From G963662265 sp963668545 (GTDB taxonomy: Bacteria > Spirochaetota > Spirochaetia > CADAEX01), in assembly GCA_963668545.1 (NCBI GenBank), contig OY764868.1:1488001-1552000 (forward strand): DNA of 64,000 nucleotides. The letters run 5' to 3'. Both the position numbers and the translations under genes were made by a program. A model generated the notes under the pieces. The model was not told the DNA's origin. It worked only from the letters and a program-made list of their open reading frames with translations, and searched no databases. Below, in pieces: positions 33,788-41,062 of this stretch; the first letter of the stretch is position 1; each line of letters opens with the position of its first letter.

Positions 33788-36156
33788 TATGCGGCCACCT
33801 TATATAATTCTTCTTCCAGTTCTTTAATAGCATTCAGGTAATTTTCCTTGCTGCCGAATAATCTGATTATTTCTGCCGGTGTTCCCAATCCAGTAAAGGG
33901 TTTCACCTTCAATACAGAAAGCTCCTCGATATTCTCAATACCTTCGCTGGCATACTTGTCCAGCAAGGCAGTCAATACATTTTTTGCCTGTTCGCCATAT
34001 TTGGTGAAATAGTTTCTTTTTTTGACCTGTTCAACCCGTTCCCTGCGTGTTAATGCAGGCATGTCCCAGGCCACGTGGCAGATAAGATCAAATATATCGA
34101 GGTCTCTCTTCACTTCATCCATCAGATTTTCAAGGATGACGCCATGTTTTTCCAGTTCTTCAATAATTGTCTTTTTCTTATCCGTGCTGTTCCATTTTTG
34201 CAGAAAATCTTCAAGGCTGCGAAACTCTTTTAAAAGCCCCTTCTTTGTATATTCCTTCAGGCTCTCGGTTATCAGTTTACCGTTGGCATCCAGATGCTGC
34301 ACACGTTCATTCAATATGGAAACATCAACGCCGGCCACATAGATTTTACCCTTAGGCCCGTCTTCAATTTCACCACCGTCAACAATAGTCGGGGTTTCAC
34401 CGGGGATTTCTTCATCATCTGAGAAATCAACTTCTTCTCCGGGATAGACATCTTCAACAGTGAGTTCTTCATCCTCACCAATATCTTTGACCCGGACCGG
34501 ATCTCCGTCAAAGGTTGGGTCAGCAAATTTATCAGTCACATTCCGAAAATCCATAATGGTAAAGAATTGTTTTCCGAACTCTTCATTGATTCGGGTTCCA
34601 CGCCCAATTATCTGTTTGAATTCAGTCATGGAACCTATGTTGGAATCGAGAACAATAAGCTTACAAGTCTGAGCGTCCACACCAGTTGTCATCAGCTTTG
34701 AAGTTGTGGCAATGACAGGATAGATTTCTTCCGGGTTAATAAAATTATCCAGTTCCCGTTTTCCAATCTGATCGTCACCGGTTATTCGCATTACATATTT
34801 ACTTGATTTCTTTGCTTCTTCAGGATTGGCATTTATGAGAGCCTGCCTCATTCTTTCGGCGTGTTCAATATCAATACAAAAGACAATTGTCTTGTCTTGA
34901 GGATTTGTTTTTTTTAGAAATTCCGTAACTCTTCCGGCAACCTGTTTTGTTCTCTCATCGATAACAAGATTCCGGTCATAGTCCTTGATGTTGTAAATCC
35001 GGTCTTCAACAGGATTACCTCCGCTGTCAAGAACCGTTGAATCAGGCCGCCACCCCTCGAGGTCAATATTAAGACCGACTCTAAGCACTTTATACGGAGC
35101 AAGAAAACCGTCATCAATACCCTGTTTTAATGAATAGGTATAAAGCGGTTCTCCAAAATACTCGATATTTGAAACTTCATTCGTTTCTTTGGGAGTAGCC
35201 GTTAAACCAATATGCGTTGCGGAAGAAAAATATTCCAGAATGCTTCGCCAGGCACTGTCCTCTGCTGCACTTCCCCTGTGGCACTCATCTATGACAACAA
35301 GATCAAAGAAATCAGGACTGAATTCCCTGTAAGCGTCCTTGTCTTCATCATAATTTGTTAGCCCCTGATATAGTGCTAAATAAACTTCAAATGCCTTATC
35401 AATGACCTTTTTACGAATGACGGTCATTTTATCTTTGAAGTGTTTGAAATCACCACGCTTTGTCTGGTCGATCAGAGCGTTCCTGTCGGCAAGAAAAAGG
35501 ATACGTTTTTTTGTTCCGCTTTTCCATAGACGATAGATTATCTGAAAAGCTGTGTACGTTTTCCCTGTTCCGGTTGCCATGACCAGAAGAATCCGGTTTT
35601 GTTCTTTGGAAATGGCTTCGACTGTCCGGTTAATCGCTATCTGCTGGTAATACCGGGGCATTCTTCCAGAACCATCAAAGAAATAATCATAAGAGGAAAT
35701 ATCTTCCTGTTCTTTTGTTTCGATTCCTTTGAACTTTTTATACTTTTCCCAGATTTCACTTGGGGAAGGGAAATTATCAAGATCAATATTTCTTTCAATT
35801 TGGGATGAATAGCCAGAGCGGTCATGCTCCAGAAAACCATCACCGTTTGAACTGAAGACAACAGGAATATCAAGGATATCTGCATAATCAAGACCTTGCT
35901 GCAACCCGGCACCAACAGTGTGTTTATTATCTTTAGCTTCAATTATCGCAATTGGAATATTGGGTTTATGATAGAGAATAATATCAGCGAACTTTCTTTC
36001 GCCCCTTGCTGTCTTGTTTCCTTTTACATAAATCCGACCATCAGTAAAGTAGACCTCTTCCCGAACCTGTTTTTCTATATTCCAACCTGCTTTCTTTATT
36101 GCCGGCATTATGAATTGTGTGATTATATCCCTTTCTGATAAGTCTTTTTTATTCAT
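33787..36156 (-). CDS. hsdR: Type I restriction endonuclease subunit HsdR
   Basis: Cuts unmodified DNA after ATP-driven translocation. The 789-residue protein has an N-terminal PD-(D/E)xK nuclease (Asp58 in FADIIL, Glu73 and Lys75 in IIEAKD) and a superfamily 2 helicase. Walker A is MATGTGKT (193-200), the DEAD box is VIDECHRG, then GLTATP and the motif VI-like QIIGRGTR. A C-terminal domain (about 610-789) contacts the methylase complex. The start at 36156 has GGAAAG upstream. It is the first gene of the operon and appears intact. Confidence 0.95.
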   Translation of the reverse strand: MNKKDLSERDIITQFIMPAIKKAGWNIEKQVREEVYFTDGRIYVKGNKTARGERKFADIILYHKPNIPIAIIEAKDNKHTVGAGLQQGLDYADILDIPVVFSSNGDGFLEHDRSGYSSQIERNIDLDNFPSPSEIWEKYKKFKGIETKEQEDISSYDYFFDGSGRMPRYYQQIAINRTVEAISKEQNRILLVMATGTGKTYTAFQIIYRLWKSGTKKRILFLADRNALIDQTKRGDFKHFKDKMTVIRKKVIDKAFEVYLALYQGLTNYDEDKDAYREFSPDFFDLVVIDECHRGSAAEDSAWRSILEYFSSATHIGLTATPKETNEVSNIEYFGEPLYTYSLKQGIDDGFLAPYKVLRVGLNIDLEGWRPDSTVLDSGGNPVEDRIYNIKDYDRNLVIDERTKQVAGRVTEFLKKTNPQDKTIVFCIDIEHAERMRQALINANPEEAKKSSKYVMRITGDDQIGKRELDNFINPEEIYPVIATTSKLMTTGVDAQTCKLIVLDSNIGSMTEFKQIIGRGTRINEEFGKQFFTIMDFRNVTDKFADPTFDGDPVRVKDIGEDEELTVEDVYPGEEVDFSDDEEIPGETPTIVDGGEIEDGPKGKIYVAGVDVSILNERVQHLDANGKLITESLKEYTKKGLLKEFRSLEDFLQKWNSTDKKKTIIEELEKHGVILENLMDEVKRDLDIFDLICHVAWDMPALTRRERVEQVKKRNYFTKYGEQAKNVLTALLDKYASEGIENIEELSVLKVKPFTGLGTPAEIIRLFGSKENYLNAIKELEEELYKVAA

Positions 36157-36181
36157 TCACTTTCCTCTATCCCTTGTCTTA

Positions 36182-36236
36182 GCCCGGCATGGACTTGGTG
36201 CGATTCGATGAGCACCAATGGCGTCCTGGGGGCGGT
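36182..36236. repeat. GC-rich imperfect palindrome upstream of hsdR
   Basis: TTGGTGC (36195-36201) pairs with GCACCAA (36212-36218) around a 10-nt loop. The flanking GGAC/GTCC and GCCC/GGGC segments can extend the stem with bulges. The sequence is distinctly richer in G and C than its surroundings and lies 25-80 bp upstream of hsdR. It could be an operator, a leader structure on the minus strand, or a plus-strand terminator (TTTTATTTTAT follows at 36237). Confidence 0.45.
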
Positions 36237-36350
36237 TTTATTTTATCATAGATCTACTGTTTTATAAATAATGCAGCGCTCTGACTTGCACATAACTACT
36301 GTAATCCAACATGCCCTTAAATATCCATTATCTCCAGAGATAAAATAAGC

Positions 36351-36379
36351 TTGTTTCCGACCATAATTATAAGTATAAT
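36351..36379 (+). promoter_or_regulatory. Promoter of the MNT-domain gene
   Basis: TTGTTT at 36351-36356 and a perfect TATAAT at 36374-36379 with a 17-bp spacer. The ATG is at 36386, only 6 bp after the -10 box, so the transcript should start at or near the start codon. Confidence 0.6.
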
Positions 36380-36385
36380 CAAATC

Positions 36386-36676
36386 ATGATTATTGATTCG
36401 TTTGAGTCTTTCCAGAAAGCTATAAAATCAAAAAAACTACTCAAAAAATATAGTTTTGATAAAATTGGTGTATTCGGATCATTTGCCAGAGGCGAAGAAG
36501 CCAAGGATATTGATATTTACCTTGATATTGAAACATACGAAATTAAAAAACTTTTAAAATTCAAAAAAGAATTAGAGAAACTTTCAAATAAAGAAATAGA
36601 TTTAGTTCTTAAAAAATATGCAAATCCGATTATTCTTTACAGAGCCCAAAAGGATATGAGGTATGTTACAGAATAA
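36386..36676 (+). CDS. MNT-type nucleotidyltransferase (antitoxin of a MNT/HEPN pair)
   Basis: A 96-residue minimal nucleotidyltransferase. GVFGSFARGEEAKDIDIYLDI (about 28-48) has the GSxARG and DxD signature. In MNT/HEPN toxin-antitoxin modules this enzyme modifies and silences the HEPN ribonuclease partner. Here the MNT gene is complete while the downstream HEPN gene is broken. The start of that ORF overlaps the last 14 bp of this gene, the typical layout. No ribosome-binding site is visible before the ATG. Confidence 0.82.
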   Translation: MIIDSFESFQKAIKSKKLLKKYSFDKIGVFGSFARGEEAKDIDIYLDIETYEIKKLLKFKKELEKLSNKEIDLVLKKYANPIILYRAQKDMRYVTE

Positions 36677-36816
36677 AAAGAATGACTTGCTTTATCTATT
36701 AAATATTCTTGAATCAATAGTAAAAATCCGATTATATGCTGCGGACACACAGGATGCAGAAGCATTTTATCAACTTTAACGCATCATTAAATCTACTTAC
36801 CAATATTGGTGAAAGT
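36663..36816 (+). pseudogene. Truncated HEPN/DUF86 toxin gene
   Basis: Reading from ATG 36663 gives a 38-residue peptide (MLQNKKNDLLYLLNILESI, then VKIRLYAADTQDAEAFYQL) that looks like the first helix of a DUF86 HEPN protein, ending at TAA 36777. Shifting by one base from 36775 continues the family sequence, FNASLNLLTNIGES, up to 36816. There a perfect inverted repeat begins and the homology ends. The rest of the gene, including the ribonuclease motif RxxxxH, is gone. The toxin is therefore dead, leaving the MNT partner. Confidence 0.8.
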
Positions 36817-36883
36817 TATAATGGACCCGTAATTATTAAACAATCAAACTAATCATCTTGTCCAGAATTACGGGTCCATTATA
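36817..36883. repeat. 67-bp element with perfect 18-bp inverted repeats
   Basis: TATAATGGACCCGTAATT (36817-36834) is repeated inverted at 36866-36883 without mismatch, with 31 bp between the arms. It begins exactly where the HEPN homology stops. The size and perfect symmetry suggest a small non-autonomous mobile element or fused ends of a lost one, but neither a duplication of target bases nor a second copy was found in the window. A second imperfect inverted pair (ATAAGGATG and CATCCTTAT, 36908-36952) follows. Confidence 0.6.
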
Positions 36884-36956
36884 GAATTTGTTTAAAGTTC
36901 TCAAAGAATAAGGATGTTCATTGAGTTTGATTATCAATTTTTTCATCCTTATATAC

Positions 36957-36985
36957 TTGACGTGTGCTATCGTATGCGCTATCAT
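36957..36985 (+). promoter_or_regulatory. hicAB promoter with overlapping direct repeats
   Basis: TTGACG at 36957-36962 and TATCAT at 36980-36985, spacer 17 bp. Two 8-base direct repeats, GTGCTATC (36964) and GCGCTATC (36976), lie 12 bp apart inside the promoter and are a plausible site for the HicB repressor. The GTG start of hicA is 5 bp after the -10 box. Confidence 0.5.
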
Positions 36986-36990
36986 TTATT

Positions 36991-37224
36991 GTGAAATATA
37001 AAGAGTTAAGAAATCCGAAAAATGTTAAATTCTGTGATTTACTTAAGATATGTACGGATCTTTTTGGAGAACCGAGAATTCGTGGTAGTCATCACATATT
37101 TAAGACACCATGGAAAGGAGATCCTCGAATAAATATCCAAAAAGATGGCAAGAATGCAAAACCTTATCAAGTGCAATTGGTTTTGAAAGCTATTGAGAAA
37201 CTGGAGGCTAACAATGAAAAATAA
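36991..37224 (+). CDS. hicA: HicA-family toxin
   Basis: A small RNA-binding toxin that cleaves mRNA. The 77-residue reading from GTG 36991 contains the HicA core (FCDLLKICTDLFGEPRIRGSHHIFKTP), including the catalytic His-containing GSHHIF motif, and DGKNAKPYQVQLVLKAIEKLE at the end. The frame is also open from a GTG at 36964, but that would put the start inside the promoter. It overlaps hicB by 11 bp. Confidence 0.88.
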   Translation: MKYKELRNPKNVKFCDLLKICTDLFGEPRIRGSHHIFKTPWKGDPRINIQKDGKNAKPYQVQLVLKAIEKLEANNEK

Positions 37225-37555
37225 TAATGTGATTGACAAATATACATACAGAGTAGAGTGGTCAGAAGAAGATAATACACACATTGCAAAATGCCTGGAA
37301 TTTCCATCGTTAATGGCTCATGGAGACACTTCAAGTCAAGCTTTAAATGAGATGGAAAAAGTTGTAAATGAAACAATCGAGTGGTTGAGTGAAGATGGAG
37401 AAGAAATTCCTGAGCCATTTGGATTGAAGAAGTACAAAGGAAATCTTACATTGCGAGTTCCACCAGAGCTTCACAAGAGTTTGGTAATAAAATCGGCTGA
37501 AGAAGGGATTTCAATAAATAAGTATATTATTTCAAGAATTTCCGCAGCAGTATAA
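37214..37555 (+). CDS. hicB: HicB-family antitoxin
   Basis: A 113-residue partner of HicA. The N-terminal HicB-fold (YRVEWSEEDNTHIAKCLEFPSLMAHGDTS) is followed by a ribbon-helix-helix DNA-binding region (GNLTLRVPPELHKSLVIKSAEEG). This C-terminal RHH would let HicB repress its own operon. Start is ATG 37214 with GGAGG at 37203-37207; a TTG at 37193 would be inside hicA. HicA is translated ahead of HicB here, the usual order. Confidence 0.92.
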   Translation: MKNNNVIDKYTYRVEWSEEDNTHIAKCLEFPSLMAHGDTSSQALNEMEKVVNETIEWLSEDGEEIPEPFGLKKYKGNLTLRVPPELHKSLVIKSAEEGISINKYIISRISAAV

Positions 37556-38214
37556 ATAAAAAATCGCTCATGGATGGCGATTCTCTAAATCCTCAAAAGA
37601 AGAATAAGCCCAAAATTAGACATAACGGCACGCGTATATCCGAAGATGCCAGCCGCTCTATTTTGAATAATGATACACCTGCTGCATTTACTCTGCAACA
37701 CAAAAAGTCCTGGCATTTTTGGCGAAGGACGCTTTACCCTGGAAATACACCCCGCAAGCCGGAGCCGGATATACGCTGTTTTCGGATGTGGCGTGAAGGA
37801 AACGAACGAGTGTAGGTCAGGACAAAATCTGACTCAGCCCTTTGTGCTTATAGATAACAAAACTTAAAAAGTGTGAAAACTGCAAAATATAGAAACTTAA
37901 ACCAATAAGAGTCATGAAAAATCAAAGCAAGAAGTTGTAAAAGCAGAACTGAAAAAATGCAGTTGAAACCTGTGAAAGAGACACAAAACCATGAAAAAAG
38001 GCTGAGACAGATTTTCGTGAATAATGAATGAAGTTGTATGTCAGAGCCATTTCCGAAAACTACTGTTTTGTGTATTTCGTGATAACTAAATATTATTATA
38101 AATACTTTATGGTAAATTGGATATTTTTTTATTTGAGAATGGTGAAAATCATTGTTTTTTAATAAAAACGGGAATATATGCAGAATAATTTTGTTGTTAT
38201 CAGCAACAAACTGT
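37556..38214. other. 659-bp region with no supported gene
   Basis: I see no credible gene. Short open frames exist on the plus strand near 37570-37867, but their translations lack start signals and look like neither each other nor a known family. A stretch near 37700-37830 is richer in G and C than its surroundings and may be a remnant of a coding sequence (a reading such as ALPWKYTPQAGAGYTLF can be found in one frame). From about 37860 to the HD-GYP stop the DNA is rich in A. Confidence 0.5.
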
Positions 38215-39366
38215 CTACAGAAGCGGTTTTATTTTTTCATAGAGTTTGTGATGAATTTTTGTGAAGCATTTCACAATCTCAGGATCAAAGTGGGTCCCTG
38301 ATTCAGATTTGATGATTCTAAGTGCCTCATCATCAGATAATGCCTTTTTATAGGGCCTTACCGAAACAAGCGCATCATATACATCCGCAACTGCCATGAC
38401 GCGTGCCGGCAAAGGTATTTCCTCCCCTTTGAGACTCATCGGGTAACCTGTTCCGTTCCATTTTTCATGATGATATCTGGCTATTTCTATAGCTGTGTTG
38501 AAAAGCGCCCTGTTTTCAATTCCATGCTTTGCCTGGTCAAGAAGAGCAGCACCCTCTGTAGTATGCTTTTTCATTATTTCAAACTCGGCACGGGTAAGCC
38601 TGGACGGCTTTAAAAGAATTTTATCATCAACAGCAATCTTTCCGATATCGTGAAGCAGAGATGCTTTTGTTATATTGTTTATATAGGCATCAGTAAGGAT
38701 TATTGAATATTTTGACCTTTTCTGGAGTTTTTTGAGAATGATTTCCACAATAAAGCTCACACGCTCAAGATGGTTGTGTGTCTCATCATCCTTGAGCTCG
38801 GCAACACTTGCAAGAAGTGTAAGAGTTTTGTCAAAAACCTCTCTGGAGGAATTCTTTTCTTTTTCCTCGAGATTCTTTACAAAAACCATATACAGGATAA
38901 CAGTTCCCGTAATAAAAAAAAGTATAACAAGAACTGCAATGAATTCCTCGGCAGTATACTTTCTGAAAAGATACTGGTATATGCTGAAATAGATTGAAAT
39001 TATTACAGCATATATAAAGGTGTTTCTTTTTTTTGAAAATACAATGGATAGCATTATAGGGTATGCAAGAAGTATGTTGTTCTGGTAGAAAAGATTCTGC
39101 TTAAGGAAATTCAGGGTCATCACAGAAATGACAAAAACAGTGAAAAAAAGATGGTTTGCAAAATTATGTTTACCCTTTTTATGAAGAATAAAAACAGCAA
39201 AAAGAAGCAGGTTGAGGCTGTTGAAGATAACAGTACCTGGAGAGATGTAATCCCTGGAAACCAGATGGACAAGATTGTGTAGGTTATTTAATACTGTAAA
39301 AACAACAATGCAGAACATCTGCACCATTGAATAAGTTCTGTACTTAAGTTTTGCAGTTTCCATCAA
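38215..39366 (-). CDS. HD-GYP domain c-di-GMP phosphodiesterase, membrane-bound
   Basis: A 383-residue protein with an N-terminal block of about five membrane helices (1-165), then an HD-GYP domain (about 180-383). The motifs are intact: HDIGKIAVDDKILLKP, then YHHEKWNGTGYPMSLKGEEIPLPARVMAVADVYDAL, with the His-His and GYP triad present. HD-GYP proteins hydrolyse c-di-GMP to pGpG and GMP. Together with the diguanylate cyclase at 8532-10172 this shows c-di-GMP signalling. The input signal is unknown; the membrane part is unlike known sensors to me. Confidence 0.9.
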   Translation of the reverse strand: MMETAKLKYRTYSMVQMFCIVVFTVLNNLHNLVHLVSRDYISPGTVIFNSLNLLLFAVFILHKKGKHNFANHLFFTVFVISVMTLNFLKQNLFYQNNILLAYPIMLSIVFSKKRNTFIYAVIISIYFSIYQYLFRKYTAEEFIAVLVILFFITGTVILYMVFVKNLEEKEKNSSREVFDKTLTLLASVAELKDDETHNHLERVSFIVEIILKKLQKRSKYSIILTDAYINNITKASLLHDIGKIAVDDKILLKPSRLTRAEFEIMKKHTTEGAALLDQAKHGIENRALFNTAIEIARYHHEKWNGTGYPMSLKGEEIPLPARVMAVADVYDALVSVRPYKKALSDDEALRIIKSESGTHFDPEIVKCFTKIHHKLYEKIKPLL

Positions 39367-39521
39367 GTTAAAAAGCTTTAAGATAAATTATTGGAGTTAA
39401 ACATGGGATTATATCATAAGAAAGTTCTTATTAACAAGTGATTTAATGAATAGTGATTACAGTGGAAAAGTATAATATTCCAAATCAGTGATTAGAACAT
39501 TTTAAATAATTATTGGCATAG

Positions 39522-39908
39522 TTAAAGATATTCATCCGAATGGAGCATTATATGCCCCATATTGTTCATGGAAATGAAATCAAACAGTTCAGAACTGATT
39601 ATGGATTCTCCGGATTCAAAACTGTAGATCACTTCTTCCAGATCATCGAGAAATTTCTCCAGATGATTGTTTATTTCAATGAAATTATCATAATTTCTTT
39701 TTATATAGCAGAACACATCAGTTTCTTTATGCTGTTTTGCTGCATTATAGTAATCATATAAAAGAGCAATCAGATTTTTCTGATATACAGACGGGTTTTC
39801 AATTAAAGATTCGGAATACTGTGAAATAATTGATGATAAATAAAGATGCTCCTGTTTCTGAATGTTTTCAAGTGATGTATAGATTTTATTTGATTTTATA
39901 TATGGCAT
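39522..39908 (-). CDS. Hypothetical protein
   Basis: Not recognised. The 128-residue protein is rich in Tyr, Ile and Asn and almost certainly helical, without a signal peptide or membrane helix. The ATG follows AAGGAG by 6 nt. Its direction matches the upstream region and it is a single gene, with 155 bp to the HD-GYP start. It may be a small regulatory or structural protein; I found nothing to choose between these. Confidence 0.65.
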   Translation of the reverse strand: MPYIKSNKIYTSLENIQKQEHLYLSSIISQYSESLIENPSVYQKNLIALLYDYYNAAKQHKETDVFCYIKRNYDNFIEINNHLEKFLDDLEEVIYSFESGESIISSELFDFISMNNMGHIMLHSDEYL

Positions 39909-40129
39909 AAATACTCCTTATTCTTCATTACATTCATTTTTACAGCTTGATGTTTGATTTTTATTTAGTTTTCCTTTTTTTATATATAAAAAAACTGTTA
40001 AATAATGATTGAATGAATTGTTTTGGAGATATATATGAAAAAATTATTAAAAAAGAATTATTAAATATTAAAATATTCGAGTAAATAAAAAAAATTATCC
40101 TATATCAATGATTCATAATAATATGTTTA

Positions 40130-40158
40130 TTTACGGATTGTATTTCAGGTGTTATAAT
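40130..40158 (+). promoter_or_regulatory. Orphan sigma-70-type promoter
   Basis: TTTACG at 40130-40135 and a perfect TATAAT at 40153-40158 with a 17-bp spacer. No ORF starts between it and the terminator at 40222-40259. Confidence 0.55.
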
Positions 40159-40164
40159 AATTCT

Positions 40165-40259
40165 GCAAGAACGATTAAATATGAGATAATAACGGTAGTA
40201 TTGATTTTTTAATGTTAAATGAATGGTTACAGGAGTTTTTTCCTGTAACCATTTTTTTT
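40165..40259 (+). ncRNA. Candidate small RNA of about 95 nt
   Basis: Predicted from the promoter at 40130-40158 and the strong terminator at 40222-40259. The span contains no reading frame longer than a couple of codons. The class is unknown. The 5' boundary is estimated as 7 nt after the -10 box. The terminator is too strong and too well placed to be chance, but the promoter is a weaker call, so the RNA could instead start further upstream. Confidence 0.45.
40222..40259 (+). terminator. Strong rho-independent terminator
   Basis: AATGGTTACAGGA (40222-40234) pairs perfectly with TCCTGTAACCATT (40241-40253) around a GTTTTT loop, followed by a run of eight T. No plus-strand ORF precedes it. Confidence 0.85.
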
Positions 40260-40392
40260 CACAAACTCTTTATAAAAACATAAGGCAACATCTGGATTAA
40301 ATGTCACAGTGTCTTTATAATTAATTTATAAATGATTTTAAATGACATTTTGACATTTATTGATTACTTATCTTCCTAAAAAATAAAATGTT

Positions 40393-40421
40393 TTGACAGG
40401 GTGACTGGTATAAGACATAAT
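40393..40421 (+). promoter_or_regulatory. Promoter of the HTH protein gene
   Basis: TTGACA at 40393-40398 and CATAAT at 40416-40421 with a 17-bp spacer. Upstream, around 40340-40360, the TGACATT motif occurs twice in tandem, a possible regulator site. The next start codon is at 40454. Confidence 0.6.
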
Positions 40422-40453
40422 GAAATCTGATGAATGCAAAATGGAGGTTGAAA

Positions 40454-41011
40454 ATGAAAATTGAAATTGATACAGAAAATATTCCAGATTATATTGATTT
40501 TCAGAAAGTGTTGTCTGAATACAACCTTACCCAGAAAGAATGCGCCAGGATACTCAGGAATTCCGAGAGAACTGTTTCAAGATGGTTTTCCGGCGAAGTT
40601 GAAATACCTTACTGCAGCTGGAGACTGCTTTTGTATGAACTGGGACTTATAGACAGCCGGAAAAAAATAATAAAGCAGACAGCTGACAGTATAAAAGAGA
40701 TATTTGATGGTTTTTTTGAAATAAAAAAGGAATTTCAGAGGATCATAGAGAATGATCCTGCTGCCAATTCACAAAGCTTTGTAATTTATGATACTGAAAA
40801 AAATATATATGTCTACAAGGTTGTTTTCTTCCAGAACAGTATGAGAGCAATGATAAGAGGAGTGGATGCCGTAATATTTGAGAGAGATATAAAAACCGGT
40901 ATTGATTTTCTTAAGAAAATGCTTAAAGAACAGAGAGTACTATCATATCTACCCGATGCGCTGCTTATATCTTCAGACGGGAGTGCCGAGAGGATGAACA
41001 GGAATTATTAA
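40454..41011 (+). CDS. HTH-containing hypothetical protein
   Basis: The 185-residue reading starts at ATG 40454 with GGAGG eight bases upstream; an earlier in-frame ATG at 40430 is inside the transcription start region. Residues about 15-50 form a helix-turn-helix of the XRE/phage-repressor kind (LSEYNLTQKECARILRNSERTVSRWFSG). The remaining C-terminus is mixed alpha-beta, with a beta-rich part (FVIYDTEKNIYVYKVVFF) of unknown fold. It is probably a DNA-binding regulator, maybe autoregulated by the repeats near its promoter. It is a single gene. Confidence 0.7.
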   Translation: MKIEIDTENIPDYIDFQKVLSEYNLTQKECARILRNSERTVSRWFSGEVEIPYCSWRLLLYELGLIDSRKKIIKQTADSIKEIFDGFFEIKKEFQRIIENDPAANSQSFVIYDTEKNIYVYKVVFFQNSMRAMIRGVDAVIFERDIKTGIDFLKKMLKEQRVLSYLPDALLISSDGSAERMNRNY

Positions 41012-41062
41012 ATCTGTAAAATCAAATACTCAATTCCTGAAATTTCAGGAATTGAGACAATA

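Noticed and set aside
37570..37867. Overlapping plus-strand open frames after hicB
   Set aside because: No start signal, unusual composition and no family resemblance; probably a decayed sequence.
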